DNA of 64,000 nt from an uncultured Fusobacterium sp. (GTDB taxonomy: Bacteria > Fusobacteriota > Fusobacteriia > Fusobacteriales > Fusobacteriaceae). Below, piece after piece: positions 18,053-26,813 of this stretch (positions are counted from its first letter, which is position 1; each line of letters opens with the position of its first letter). Location of the stretch: positions 46,639-110,638 of the forward strand of contig UQOH01000001.1 of NCBI GenBank assembly GCA_900542625.1. Direction: 5' to 3'. The translations under genes and the position numbers were made by a program. Below the pieces are notes generated by a model, which saw nothing but the letters and a program-made list of their open reading frames with translations, was not told the origin of the DNA and searched no databases.

Positions 18053-18083
18053 AAATAACAGAGAGCCCCCCTCTCTGTTATTT
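18053..18083. terminator. Bidirectional terminator, trxA / Crp-Fnr gene
   Basis: Perfect 13-bp stem AAATAACAGAGAG (18053-18065) / CTCTCTGTTATTT (18071-18083) with a CCCCC loop, between convergent genes. Confidence 0.9.
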
Positions 18084-18095
18084 GTATTTTTTGGA

Positions 18096-18761
18096 TTAAA
18101 GCAAAGCTCTAAGTTTTGCTTTATCAATTAGAGATATTGTTCCACGAGAAACAGAAACCATTTTCTCTGCCTGAAAATATTTCAGCATCCTGGAAACAAC
18201 TTCTCTTGCAGTTCCCATATTTTTGGCAATATAGTCATGCGTCAGATTAAGAATATCTTTTCCGGCTGATTCAGACTGCTCAAGCAGAAATATAGCCAGA
18301 CGTTTGTCAAAACTCATAAATACAATCTGCTCCATCATCCACATAGCTTCAGAAAAACTTTCGTTGATAACACTGTTGGTAAAACTTTCAACAATTATAT
18401 TTTTATCTTTAAGCTCTTTATATTTGTGAGGATTTATAAGGTAAACTTCACTGTCTTTTTCAGCATCAACCATAACTTCAAATCTTATATTATTAAGTAT
18501 ACATGCAGCAGAAAGCATACATATTTCATATGGATCAAGTCTGTAAAGGGTAATCTCTTTTCCTTCAGCAGAAAGCATGTATACTCTAAGCTGCCCTGAT
18601 TTTACAACAAGAACACCGGTACATTCAGTTGAATCATGGATATTCTGTCCTTGAGAAAATTTAACAAGGGAGCTGTTATTTAAAATTAACTGCTGCTCAT
18701 CTTTTGTGATTTCATTCCAAAAAGGAAAAGCTTTTTCAAAAAAAATCCTGCTGTCTGTCAT
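18096..18761 (-). CDS. Crp/Fnr-family transcriptional regulator
   Basis: A 221-residue regulator. An N-terminal cyclic-nucleotide-type beta-roll (about 20-135) contains VLVVKSGQLRVYMLSAEGKEITLYRL, followed by a dimer helix and a C-terminal helix-turn-helix (LTHDYIAKNMGTAREVVSRMLKYF). The usual GE(L/R) stretch is replaced by YEICMLSAACIL, as in clostridial-type Fnr-like proteins, so cAMP binding is unlikely. The N-terminal four-Cys set of classical FNR is not seen; isolated Cys residues remain. AAGGAGAG precedes the start. The CRP-like site at trxA is the obvious candidate target. Confidence 0.88.
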   Translation of the reverse strand: MTDSRIFFEKAFPFWNEITKDEQQLILNNSSLVKFSQGQNIHDSTECTGVLVVKSGQLRVYMLSAEGKEITLYRLDPYEICMLSAACILNNIRFEVMVDAEKDSEVYLINPHKYKELKDKNIIVESFTNSVINESFSEAMWMMEQIVFMSFDKRLAIFLLEQSESAGKDILNLTHDYIAKNMGTAREVVSRMLKYFQAEKMVSVSRGTISLIDKAKLRALL

Positions 18762-18788
18762 GAATAATCTCTCCTTTTACTTTATAAA

Positions 18789-18812
18789 AAAGAACGGTTT
18801 AAACCGTTCTTT
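18789..18812 (-). terminator. gltX terminator
   Basis: 24-nt perfect palindrome AAAGAACGGTTT/AAACCGTTCTTT immediately after gltX, followed on the minus strand by a T-run. Confidence 0.88.
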
Positions 18813-18821
18813 ATATTTTAA

Positions 18822-20333
18822 TTAGATATTGTAATGTGCTATCATTCTCTTTAATCTTGCAAGAGTTCTTTCTTTTCCTATTATAGAGATAAGATTGTAT
18901 AAATCAGCACCTTTAGGAAGTCCTGTAAGAACAGCTCTTAAAGGCATATAAACTTTTCCTGGTCCCTCTCCGATTTCCTCAAGAGTATCAGTAAGAAGTT
19001 TTTTAGCATCTTCTAAGTTAATATCTTCATTTGGATATGCTTCGATTTTGCTTAGGAATAATTTGATAGATGCTTTTCCAGTTTCATCTTGGATTCCGTT
19101 GTATAATCTTTCGATTCCTTTTCTGTCTTTTTTATCCATATCTTCTGTAATTTCAGGTAATAGATATTCATCTTTAAAGTAAACTTCTGACTCATCAGCT
19201 ATTTCTTTTAAAGTGTGAGCATGTTCTCTTAAAATTTCAACTATTCTTTCAAGAGCGTTTCTTTCTTTATCAGAAACAGTTTCTCCAACATATCCTTTAG
19301 CTTGGAAGAAAGGAATTGTAAGCTCAGTAAGCTCTTTAAGATCTTTTAATCTCATGTGTTGATTATTTATCCATCCAAGTTTTACAAGGTCAAATACAGG
19401 TCCTCCAAGTGATACGTTGTCAATGTTGAAAGTATCTTTAAATTCTTGTAAGCTGAATATTTCTTTTCCATCTTTGAATGAGTAAGCCATAAGTCCAAGG
19501 AAGTTTAATAATCCTTCTTTTAAATATCCGTTATCTCTGTACCAGTTTAATGAAACAGGATTTTTTCTTTTAGAAATCTTAGTTCTGTCGCTGTTTCTTA
19601 AAAGAGGCATGTGGATAAATTCTGGCTGTTCCCAACCAAAAGCTTTGTATAATTGAATATGTTTTGGAGTAGAAGAAATCCATTCCTCAGCTCTGATAAC
19701 GTGAGTAACTCCCATTAAGTGGTCGTCAACAACGTTTGCAAGGTGATAAGTAGGGAATCCGTCAGCTTTTAATAAAACTTGGTCGTCTATTTTGCTGTTT
19801 TCAAAAACGATATCTCCTCTTAATCTGTCATGGATAACAGTTTCTCCTTCATAAGGCATTTTTAATCTGATAACATATGGTTCTCCTGCTGCAAGTTTAG
19901 CTTCAATTTCTTCTTTAGAAAGGCTTCTGCAGTGCCCGTCATATCCAGGAGCTTTTTTCATTGCTTTTTGTCTTTCTCTTAAGTTGTCAAGTCTTTCAGG
20001 AGTACAGAAACAATAGTAAGCTTCACCTTTTTCAACTAATTCTTTTGCATAGTCACCGTACATTCCAAATCTTTCAGATTGTCTGTATGGCCCGTATGGT
20101 CCGCCAATATCAGGACCTTCTGCCCAGTTTAGTCCAAGCCAACCTAAAGCATCAAAAATCATTTGTTCAGATCCCTCAGTATATCTGTTCTGGTCAGTAT
20201 CCTCTATTCTTAAAATAAATTCTCCATTATTAACATGAGCAAATGCTATATTGAACATTGCAATATAGGCTGTTCCAACGTGCGGATCTCCAGTAGGAGA
20301 TGGAGCTACCCTAGTTCTTACTTTTCTTTCCAT
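18822..20333 (-). CDS. gltX: Glutamyl-tRNA synthetase
   Basis: A 503-residue class I aminoacyl-tRNA synthetase. HIGH-type motif [19 protein letters not shown]-type motif KISKRKNP, and a C-terminal anticodon-binding helical region. It charges tRNA-Glu; whether it is discriminating cannot be judged here. Start at 20333 behind GGGGGTT. It is last in a minus-strand run tatD-acpS-prfB-gltX but has its own promoter-like sequence. Confidence 0.96.
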   Translation of the reverse strand: MERKVRTRVAPSPTGDPHVGTAYIAMFNIAFAHVNNGEFILRIEDTDQNRYTEGSEQMIFDALGWLGLNWAEGPDIGGPYGPYRQSERFGMYGDYAKELVEKGEAYYCFCTPERLDNLRERQKAMKKAPGYDGHCRSLSKEEIEAKLAAGEPYVIRLKMPYEGETVIHDRLRGDIVFENSKIDDQVLLKADGFPTYHLANVVDDHLMGVTHVIRAEEWISSTPKHIQLYKAFGWEQPEFIHMPLLRNSDRTKISKRKNPVSLNWYRDNGYLKEGLLNFLGLMAYSFKDGKEIFSLQEFKDTFNIDNVSLGGPVFDLVKLGWINNQHMRLKDLKELTELTIPFFQAKGYVGETVSDKERNALERIVEILREHAHTLKEIADESEVYFKDEYLLPEITEDMDKKDRKGIERLYNGIQDETGKASIKLFLSKIEAYPNEDINLEDAKKLLTDTLEEIGEGPGKVYMPLRAVLTGLPKGADLYNLISIIGKERTLARLKRMIAHYNI

Positions 20334-20372
20334 AGTATATTAACCCCCAATTTTATTTATTATATAATCTAA

Positions 20373-20401
20373 ATTTTATCACATTTCATCTTATTTTTAA
20401 A
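20373..20401 (-). promoter_or_regulatory. Candidate gltX promoter
   Basis: Minus strand TTTAAA (20401-20396), 17 nt, TAAAAT (20378-20373) with TGA before it (extended -10). Its -35 overlaps the region next to the prfB stop. Confidence 0.55.
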
Positions 20402-20405
20402 GTGA

Positions 20406-21506
20406 CTATTTGTTTTTTGTCCATCTCAGGTAAGCATTAACAAAGTCATCAATATCTCCGTCCATAACAGCTCTGATATTTCCAGATTCGCATGATGTTC
20501 TGTGGTCTTTTACCATAGTATAAGGCTGGAACACATATGATCTTATCTGGTTTCCCCAGCCTATGTCTGTCTGTTCTCCCTGAATTTTTTTCATCTCTTC
20601 TTCTTTCTTTTTAATCTCCAGATCAAGAAGTTTTGCCTGTAATACTTTCATTGCTTTCTCTCTGTTTAAAAGCTGAGAACGTTCCTGCTGACATGTAGTA
20701 ACAATTCCTGTTGGAATATGAGTAATTCTTACAGCTGAGTCAGTCATGTTAACGTGCTGTCCTCCAGCTCCTCCTGCTCTGTATGTATCAATTCTCAAGT
20801 CACTTGGATTTATCTCTATTTCAACAGCCTCATCAACTTCCGGAAGTACGTCAACAGAGGCAAAGGAAGTATGTCTTTTTTTGTTTGCATCAAAAGGAGA
20901 GATTCTCACAAGTCTGTGAACTCCTTTTTCTGCTTTTAGATATCCGTAAGCATAAACTCCTTCCACAAGAAGTGTAATAGATTTTATTCCTACAGAATCT
21001 CCCGGCATAAAATCAAGCTGACTCACTTTATATCCCTTTTCAGAAAACCATCTGCTGTACATTCTGTAAAGCATATCAACCCAGTCGCATGCCTCTGTTC
21101 CTCCTGCACCAGAGTGAATTGTGATGATAGCATTGTTTCCATCATATTTTCCGTCAAGAAGAAGTTTTACATCAAGAGAATCAAGTTCATGTGCAAGTTT
21201 TTTATGTTTTTCTTCCAGTTCAGGAATAAAATCTTCCTCTCCCATGTCCACAAATTCAATTAAAACCTCTTCATCATGATACATTGTTTCAACAGTCTTA
21301 TACTCATTAATAAGATCTTTGTTTTCATTTATTTTTTTTATAACAGCCTGACTTTCTTTTTTATCGTTCCAGAACCCTTCTTGTGTTGTTTTCTGTTCAA
21401 GCTCTTTTACTGTATTTTCTCTCATTTCAAGTTTTACAGTCTGTTTTATTCCGGCAAGTTTATCTTTGTATCCCTGAAATTCTCTTTTTAATTCTAAAAT
21501 ATCCAT
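20406..21506 (-). CDS. prfB: Peptide chain release factor 2
   Basis: A 366-residue class I release factor. GGQ motif in AGGAGGQHVNMTDSAVR, and SPF tripeptide in RISPFDANKKRHTSF, which marks RF2 (UGA/UAA). The ORF continues upstream to 21647, but that part overlaps acpS; the start at 21506 (MDILELKREF) follows GGGAGA. The N-terminal coding region is uninterrupted, so the autoregulatory +1 frameshift found near codon 25 in many bacteria is absent. Confidence 0.95.
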   Translation of the reverse strand: MDILELKREFQGYKDKLAGIKQTVKLEMRENTVKELEQKTTQEGFWNDKKESQAVIKKINENKDLINEYKTVETMYHDEEVLIEFVDMGEEDFIPELEEKHKKLAHELDSLDVKLLLDGKYDGNNAIITIHSGAGGTEACDWVDMLYRMYSRWFSEKGYKVSQLDFMPGDSVGIKSITLLVEGVYAYGYLKAEKGVHRLVRISPFDANKKRHTSFASVDVLPEVDEAVEIEINPSDLRIDTYRAGGAGGQHVNMTDSAVRITHIPTGIVTTCQQERSQLLNREKAMKVLQAKLLDLEIKKKEEEMKKIQGEQTDIGWGNQIRSYVFQPYTMVKDHRTSCESGNIRAVMDGDIDDFVNAYLRWTKNK

Positions 21507-21522
21507 AATTTTCTCCCAAAAA

Positions 21523-21888
21523 TCATTTTTTAAATATAACAGCCACAGCTGCAGCGTATTCTTTGCAGTGTGAAATAGAGATGTCACACTGATAAATATC
21601 GTTAAATTCTTCAATGCTGTTTCTGAAAACAACGTAAGGTTTTCCAAGAGTATCGTTTAAAATCTCAATATCAGTAGGAGAAAAGTTTCTTACTCCTGTT
21701 CCCAGAGCTTTTGATACAGCCTCTTTGGCAGAAAATTTTCCTGCATATGTTTCAGCTCTGTTTCCTTTGGATTTTATGTATTCAATCTCTTTTTCAGTGT
21801 AAATTTTTTTTATAAAAATTTCTTTTGAAACAGCTTTTTCTATTCTGCTTATTTCTATAATATCGTTTCCTATTCCTAAAAATTTCAT
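21523..21888 (-). CDS. acpS: Holo-[acyl-carrier-protein] synthase
   Basis: A 121-residue phosphopantetheinyl transferase of AcpS type: GIGNDIIEISRIE with the Mg-binding Asp, and KFSAKEAVSKALGTG with the catalytic Glu/Lys. It transfers 4'-phosphopantetheine from CoA to ACP. AGGAG 7 nt before the ATG. It lies 20 nt after tatD and 16 nt before prfB. Confidence 0.95.
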   Translation of the reverse strand: MKFLGIGNDIIEISRIEKAVSKEIFIKKIYTEKEIEYIKSKGNRAETYAGKFSAKEAVSKALGTGVRNFSPTDIEILNDTLGKPYVVFRNSIEEFNDIYQCDISISHCKEYAAAVAVIFKK

Positions 21889-21908
21889 AAGAGAACTCCT
21901 GTAAATTT

Positions 21909-22667
21909 TTATTTTATTCCATAAATTCTTTTTGTGTTTTCAGTAGTAATTCTTATAACCTCTTCCACAGGAATATTTTTAATTTCAGCTATTTTTTCAG
22001 CAACATATTTTACATATACAGGTTCATTTCTTTTTCCTCTAAAAGGAGACGGCGTAAGATATGGAGAATCTGTTTCAATTACTATTCTTGAAAGGTCTAT
22101 TTTTTGTATGAACTCAACAGTTTTTCTTGCATTTTTAAATGTAAGAACACCTCCAATACCAAAAACATATCCCTCAGGAACATTCATTGCACTTTCAAAA
22201 GATCCGGGATAACAGTGGAAAACTCCTTTAACATTTGGAAACTCATTAAGAATATTTATTGTATCCTCCATAGCATCTCTTGAGTGGATAACAACAGGTT
22301 TTCCAAGTCTTTCAGCAAGTTTCATCTGTTTTCTGAATCCCTCTTTCTGTACCTCTTTTTCATCTTCCATCCAGTAATAATCAAGTCCTATTTCTCCTAT
22401 TGCCACAGCTTTTTTATGGTGAGAAAGCTCCTCTATTCTTTTTTCAACTTCATCATTGTATGTAGAAATATCAGTAGGGTGCACTCCCACAACAGCATAA
22501 ACAAAAGGATATTTTTCACTGTACTCAATACTTTTTTCAGATGTAGGAAGATCATTTCCTATGTTAACTATAAATTCAAGCTCTTCCTCAGCACGTTTAA
22601 ATATTACTTCTCTATCTTCATCAAATTTACTGTCATTAACATGGCAGTGTGAATCTGCTAATTTCAT
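21909..22667 (-). CDS. tatD: TatD-family metal-dependent hydrolase
   Basis: A 252-residue TIM-barrel hydrolase. Metal ligands in DSHCHVND, AIGEIGLDYYW, VIHSRDA, GVFHCYPG and ETDSPYLTP. TatD enzymes are 3'-5' exonucleases/DNases. Start at 22667 after GAGGTG. First gene of the tatD-acpS-prfB(-gltX) run. Confidence 0.94.
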   Translation of the reverse strand: MKLADSHCHVNDSKFDEDREVIFKRAEEELEFIVNIGNDLPTSEKSIEYSEKYPFVYAVVGVHPTDISTYNDEVEKRIEELSHHKKAVAIGEIGLDYYWMEDEKEVQKEGFRKQMKLAERLGKPVVIHSRDAMEDTINILNEFPNVKGVFHCYPGSFESAMNVPEGYVFGIGGVLTFKNARKTVEFIQKIDLSRIVIETDSPYLTPSPFRGKRNEPVYVKYVAEKIAEIKNIPVEEVIRITTENTKRIYGIK

Positions 22668-22699
22668 AATCTGTTCACCTCATATAATAATTCTTATTT

Positions 22700-22705
22700 A
22701 TTATA
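22700..22705 (-). promoter_or_regulatory. -10 element of the tatD operon
   Basis: Minus-strand TATAAT preceded by TGA (extended -10: TATGATATAAT). No convincing -35. Confidence 0.5.
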
Positions 22706-22850
22706 TCATAACTTTTAGACTTTTATTATTGCTTTTCTTTTTATTAAAAATAAAAAATAATATTTTAAAAAATAGGCAATATATTATACATTATTGAATT
22801 TTTTGATATTTTAGATATTTTAGATAATATGTTGTATAAAATTTATTGTG

Positions 22851-22879
22851 TTTACAAAAGTTAATTGATATGTTAAAAT
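22851..22879 (+). promoter_or_regulatory. ychF promoter
   Basis: TTTACA (22851-22856), 17 nt, TAAAAT (22874-22879), 31 nt before the start codon. Confidence 0.65.
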
Positions 22880-22910
22880 TTAGAGTAAAATAAAATTCAG
22901 GAGGCATATA

Positions 22911-24005
22911 ATGATCGGAATAGGAATAGTTGGACTTCCTAATGTTGGAAAATCAACTCTTTTTAATGCAATAACTAAGGCAGGAGCAGCAGAGGCTGCA
23001 AACTATCCTTTTTGTACAATAGAACCAAATGTGGGAATGGTAACAGTGCCAGATAAAAGAATGGAAGAGCTTGCAAAAATAATCAATCCTCAAAGAGTAG
23101 TTAATGCTACTGTAGAGTTTGTGGATATAGCAGGGCTTGTTGCAGGGGCATCAAAAGGTGAGGGACTTGGAAACAAATTCCTTTCAAATATAAGAGGAAC
23201 AGCAGCAATTTGTCAGGTTGTAAGATGTTTTGATGATGAAAACGTAGTTCATGTAAGCGGAGGAGTAGACCCTATAAGAGATATAAATGTAATCAATGGG
23301 GAGCTTATTTTAGCTGATATGGAAACAATAGACAAAGCACTGGAGAAAAACAAAAAACTTCTTGTTACAAAAAATAAAGACGTAGTGAAACTTGTTCCTA
23401 TACTTGAAAAATGTCAGGCACACTTAAATGAAGAAAAACTTTTAAAAACTCTTGATTTAACAGATGAAGAAAAAGATATTATAAAAGTGTATCAGCTGCT
23501 TACAATAAAACCTATGATATTTGTAACTAATGTTTCAGAAGACGATCTGGCAGAGGGAAATGAATATGTGGAAAAAGTAAGAGAATATGCAGCAGAGCTT
23601 TGTTCAGAAGTTGTAATCGTTTCTGCAAAAGTTGAAGAAGAACTGCAGGAAATGAGCGAAGAAGATAAAGCGGAATTTTTAGAAAGTCTTGGTGTAGAAG
23701 AGGCAGGGCTTAACAGATTAATAAGAGCAGGATTTAAACTTCTTGGGCTTCAAACATATTTCACAGCAGGAGTAAAAGAAGTAAGAGCATGGACAATTAA
23801 TATTGGTGATACAGCTCCAAAAGCAGCAGGAGTTATTCATACAGATTTTGAAAGAGGATTCATCAGAGCAAAAGTTGCATCTTATGAAGATTTTGTAAAA
23901 TATTCTGGATGGAAAGGAACTCAAGAGGCAGGAGTAATGAGAGTCGAAGGAAAGGACTACGTAGTTCAGGACGGAGATTTAATGGAATTTTTATTTAATG
24001 TATAA
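22911..24005 (+). CDS. ychF: YchF/OLA1-type P-loop ATPase
   Basis: A 364-residue Obg-related NTPase. Walker [27 protein letters not shown] (G3), and a C-terminal TGS-like domain ([19 protein letters not shown] ... [13 protein letters not shown]). YchF prefers ATP over GTP and acts in translation and redox-stress control. Monocistronic or joined by readthrough to the next gene, which has its own promoter. Confidence 0.96.
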   Translation: MIGIGIVGLPNVGKSTLFNAITKAGAAEAANYPFCTIEPNVGMVTVPDKRMEELAKIINPQRVVNATVEFVDIAGLVAGASKGEGLGNKFLSNIRGTAAICQVVRCFDDENVVHVSGGVDPIRDINVINGELILADMETIDKALEKNKKLLVTKNKDVVKLVPILEKCQAHLNEEKLLKTLDLTDEEKDIIKVYQLLTIKPMIFVTNVSEDDLAEGNEYVEKVREYAAELCSEVVIVSAKVEEELQEMSEEDKAEFLESLGVEEAGLNRLIRAGFKLLGLQTYFTAGVKEVRAWTINIGDTAPKAAGVIHTDFERGFIRAKVASYEDFVKYSGWKGTQEAGVMRVEGKDYVVQDGDLMEFLFNV

Positions 24006-24025
24006 AATATATCAAGAAAATATAC

Positions 24026-24054
24026 TTGACAAGAAACGAGAAACCGTGTAAAAT
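24026..24054 (+). promoter_or_regulatory. Promoter of the yceD-rpmF operon
   Basis: TTGACA (24026-24031), 17 nt, TAAAAT (24049-24054), 31 nt before the start at 24086. Confidence 0.8.
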
Positions 24055-24085
24055 ATCTTGGTATTATAACATGAGGGGGCTATCT

Positions 24086-24577
24086 ATGAAAATTAAATTG
24101 ATAGATATCGACAGAGATTCTAAAATAAAATTTAATTTTTCAGTTTCCAGCTTAGAAGGTGTCGATTTAGACGGAGAACTTCAAGTGAGCGGTTCAGTTC
24201 ACAAAATAAATAATGAATACTTTATAGAAGGAAAATATTCAGCTAGAATAAAGACACAGTGTGTAAGATGTTTAGAAGATATCATAGTTGATATGGGCGA
24301 AAAAGAGTTTCAAGGAAAATTCTTAAATGCACAGGACTATGAAAGATACTTGGAAACTCTTTCTAAAACTGCTGAAATGACAGAAGAAGAATATTTTGAG
24401 GCTGTCAGCGGTGAAATAGACGTAACAGAGTTTGTAAGAGAAGAGATGTTTTTAGAGATGCCACAGTATCCTGCCTGCGTTCCAGAATGTAAAGATGATT
24501 CTTATTTACAGAAATACAGTAACGATGGCATGGACAGCAGATGGGCACAGTTGTTAGATATAAAAATAAAAAATTAA
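24086..24577 (+). CDS. yceD: DUF177/YceD family protein (23S rRNA accumulation protein type)
   Basis: A 163-residue YceD/DUF177 protein with the family CVRCLEDI pair of cysteines and the FxG-type motif EFQGKFLN. An in-frame ATG exists at 24026, but it overlaps the -35 box; ATG 24086 follows GAGGGGG. In many bacteria this gene precedes rpmF and helps ribosome assembly, as here (30 nt apart). Confidence 0.85.
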   Translation: MKIKLIDIDRDSKIKFNFSVSSLEGVDLDGELQVSGSVHKINNEYFIEGKYSARIKTQCVRCLEDIIVDMGEKEFQGKFLNAQDYERYLETLSKTAEMTEEEYFEAVSGEIDVTEFVREEMFLEMPQYPACVPECKDDSYLQKYSNDGMDSRWAQLLDIKIKN

Positions 24578-24607
24578 AATAAGAATTTGTGAGGAGGGGA
24601 AACTAAA

Positions 24608-24793
24608 ATGGCAGTACCTAAGAAAAAGACTTCAAAAGCTAAAAAAAATATGAGAAGATCTCACCATGGATTAGCAGCTTCAACATTAATCACTTGTGAA
24701 AAATGCGGAGCTACAAAAAGACCTCATAGAGTTTGTTTAGAGTGTGGAGATTACAACGGAAAACAAGTACTAAAAACAGCTGATGCTGAATAA
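24608..24793 (+). CDS. rpmF: Ribosomal protein L32
   Basis: 61 residues with the basic N-terminus [20 protein letters not shown] and a zinc ribbon C..C...C..C (CEKCG, CLECG). Typical L32 of the zinc-binding type. GAGGAGGGG ribosome site. Terminator directly after; plsX, often next in other genomes, is not here. Confidence 0.97.
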   Translation: MAVPKKKTSKAKKNMRRSHHGLAASTLITCEKCGATKRPHRVCLECGDYNGKQVLKTADAE

Positions 24794-24802
24794 TTTAGTA
24801 GA

Positions 24803-24850
24803 AATAAAAAAAGCAAGTTTATATATGTTAATCTTGCTTTTTTTATTTTT
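24803..24850 (+). terminator. rpmF terminator
   Basis: 15-bp stem AATAAAAAAAGCAAG (24803-24817) / CTTGCTTTTTTTATT (24833-24847) with a T-rich tail. Confidence 0.85.
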
Positions 24851-24970
24851 TGTGTTATTCTTTGTTTATTGCTTTTTACTGAAAATAATGCTACTATATG
24901 AGTGGAAAAGTATTTTTTTATTTTTTCAAAAATCAGGCAGACAGAAAATAGCAGAAGGAGGAACACATTT

Positions 24971-25411
24971 ATGAAAAAAATATCGATTTTTATTTTAGCA
25001 GTTATGACAGCAGGTATAATGGCAGGATGCGGTGCAGATAAAGGTACTGATAAAAAAAGAGATATAAAAGCTGAAACAGCTCAAAAGATTGATGCAGCAA
25101 AAGAAAATGTAACAGAAGAAAGTGCAGAAATGAAAGAGAAAGCATCAGATGTGATGAGTGATATGAAAGCTGGAGCAAGCGAAGCAATGGAAAACGTTAA
25201 AGATAATGTTAATGAAAAAATGGTTGATATGAAAGAAACAGCAAAAGATATGACAGATAAAACAGTTGAAAAAGCTAAAGAAGTAAAAACAGAAGCAGGA
25301 AAAAAAGCACAAGAAGTAAAGAAAACAGCAGACAAACAAATGGATAAAGCTAAAGACAGTGCTGTTGACGGACTTGATAAATTAAAAAGTAAGATAGAAG
25401 AAAGTAAATAA
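24971..25411 (+). CDS. LEA/apolipoprotein-like amphipathic lipoprotein
   Basis: A 146-residue predicted lipoprotein (signal ending GIMAGCG). The mature part is one long Lys/Glu/Ala-rich amphipathic helix with loosely repeated KETAKDMTDK / KAKEVKTEAGK-type units of about 11 residues, like LEA or apolipoprotein repeats. It has no aromatic residues in the mature part. The ATG at 24971 follows AGAAGGAGG; the longer frame from 24902 lacks a ribosome site. Function unknown; such proteins may stabilise or space the envelope or protect proteins under stress. Confidence 0.75.
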   Translation: MKKISIFILAVMTAGIMAGCGADKGTDKKRDIKAETAQKIDAAKENVTEESAEMKEKASDVMSDMKAGASEAMENVKDNVNEKMVDMKETAKDMTDKTVEKAKEVKTEAGKKAQEVKKTADKQMDKAKDSAVDGLDKLKSKIEESK

Positions 25412-25482
25412 AAACTGATTTCAGAAAAAGAAAGTTAAAAATTTGACTCTCTTTTTGTGAAAGAGTAAATGTAGTAAAGATT

Positions 25483-25518
25483 AAACTGTATGAAAGAAAA
25501 AATTCATACAGTTTTTTA
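25483..25518 (+). terminator. Terminator after the lipoprotein gene
   Basis: 12-bp perfect stem AAACTGTATGAA (25483-25494) / TTCATACAGTTT (25503-25514) followed by a T-run. Confidence 0.85.
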
Positions 25519-25526
25519 TTTTTTTC

Positions 25527-25555
25527 TTAAATTTAAGATTAAAAAAAGCTATAAT
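25527..25555 (+). promoter_or_regulatory. Promoter of the amidohydrolase operon
   Basis: TTAAAT (25527-25532), 17 nt, TATAAT (25550-25555), 40 nt before the start. Confidence 0.55.
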
Positions 25556-25595
25556 ATTCATTATAAGTAATATTGAACTGGTTTGTGGAGGAAAA

Positions 25596-26813
25596 ATGAA
25601 ATTGGAAAATGCAGATATAGAAAAAATAAAAGACTGGTTTAAAAGACTTTATTCAATAGGAATTGATAAAACCGGAGGGGTAACAAGACTTGGATATACA
25701 AGAAACGAAGATGTTATGCACGGAGCTGTAAGAAACTTTGCAAGAGAGCTTGGTCTTAAATATTCAAGTGATGAAGTGGGGAATACATATATATTTCAGG
25801 AAAATTATGATGAGTATTATTTAATAGGTTCACATCTTGACTCTGTTATAAACGGAGGAAGATATGACGGAGTTGCAGGAGTATTGGCAGGACTTTTAAT
25901 TTTAAAATGGATAAAAGAAAATAATCTGAATATTCCTGTTAAAGTGGCAGCTTTCAGATGCGAAGAATCAAGTGCTTTTGGAATGGCAACTGTTGGAAGT
26001 TCTCTGATTACTCATAAACTTGATATTGAAAAGACGAAACAGGCAAAAAATCACGAAGGAATTTCCCTTTACGATGTTCTTATTCACAGAGGACACAATC
26101 CTCATTGTAAAAAAATAGAGGGACTTCTTGGATATTTTGAACTTCATATAGAGCAGGGAAGAGTTTTAGAAGTGTGTGAAAATAAAATAGGTATAGTTGA
26201 GGCGATAGCAGCAGCAACAAGATACTGGCTTACAATAGAAGGAAGACAGGATCACTCAGGAGCAACTCCAATGGGTATGAGAAAAGATGCTCTTTGTGCA
26301 ACAGCAGAAATAGTGACAGAGCTTGAAAAAGCAGCAAATGAAGAGGCTGAACATCACACAGTTGGTACAGTGGGATATATTGTAAATGCTCCAAATGCTT
26401 TTAACGTTGTTTCAGGAAAAGTAAAAATGGGAATAGATATCAGAGGTATTGATTGGGAAAGCATAAAAAGAGTAGATAAAAAAATAACAGAGTATGTTAA
26501 AGAAGTGTGTGAAAAAAGGGAACTTGAGTATAAGCTTGTTTCAATATCAAAAGATATTCCTATACAGCTTAGTGAAAAAATGAAAGATCAGCTGAAAGAA
26601 ACAGCAGACTCTCTTGGAATAAAAGCAATGGTTATGAACAGCGGAGCAGGGCATGATGCAATGAAATTTGCTGATATAACACCTACAGGAATGGTGTTTA
26701 TTCCATGTAAAGAGGGAGTGAGCCACAATAAAGAAGAAAGTATAGAATTTAGTGATGTTGTACTTGGCAGTATGGTTATATTTAAACAGTTAAAAAAGTT
26801 GGTGGAAATATGA
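25596..26813 (+). CDS. M20-family amidohydrolase (allantoate/N-carbamoyl-amino-acid hydrolase type)
   Basis: A 405-residue AllC/HyuC-type dinuclear metallohydrolase. Metal ligands are visible in GSHLDSVINGGRYDGVAGV, CEESSAFG and FELHIEQG, and the dimerisation-domain motif is DHSGATPMG. The family hydrolyses allantoate, N-carbamoyl-L-amino acids or related ureido compounds. No allantoin or hydantoin genes are nearby. Its stop overlaps the start of the next gene by 4 nt (ATGA), so the two are translationally coupled. Substrate unknown. Confidence 0.85.
   Translation: MKLENADIEKIKDWFKRLYSIGIDKTGGVTRLGYTRNEDVMHGAVRNFARELGLKYSSDEVGNTYIFQENYDEYYLIGSHLDSVINGGRYDGVAGVLAGLLILKWIKENNLNIPVKVAAFRCEESSAFGMATVGSSLITHKLDIEKTKQAKNHEGISLYDVLIHRGHNPHCKKIEGLLGYFELHIEQGRVLEVCENKIGIVEAIAAATRYWLTIEGRQDHSGATPMGMRKDALCATAEIVTELEKAANEEAEHHTVGTVGYIVNAPNAFNVVSGKVKMGIDIRGIDWESIKRVDKKITEYVKEVCEKRELEYKLVSISKDIPIQLSEKMKDQLKETADSLGIKAMVMNSGAGHDAMKFADITPTGMVFIPCKEGVSHNKEESIEFSDVVLGSMVIFKQLKKLVEI

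Noticed and set aside
21507..21647. N-terminal extension of prfB
   Set aside because: It overlaps acpS, lacks similarity to RF2 and would precede the usual RF2 N-terminus; the start at 21506 has a ribosome site.
24751..24966. Overlapping small ORFs after rpmF on both strands
   Set aside because: They span the rpmF terminator and AT-rich spacer; hydrophobic composition comes from T-rich sequence.
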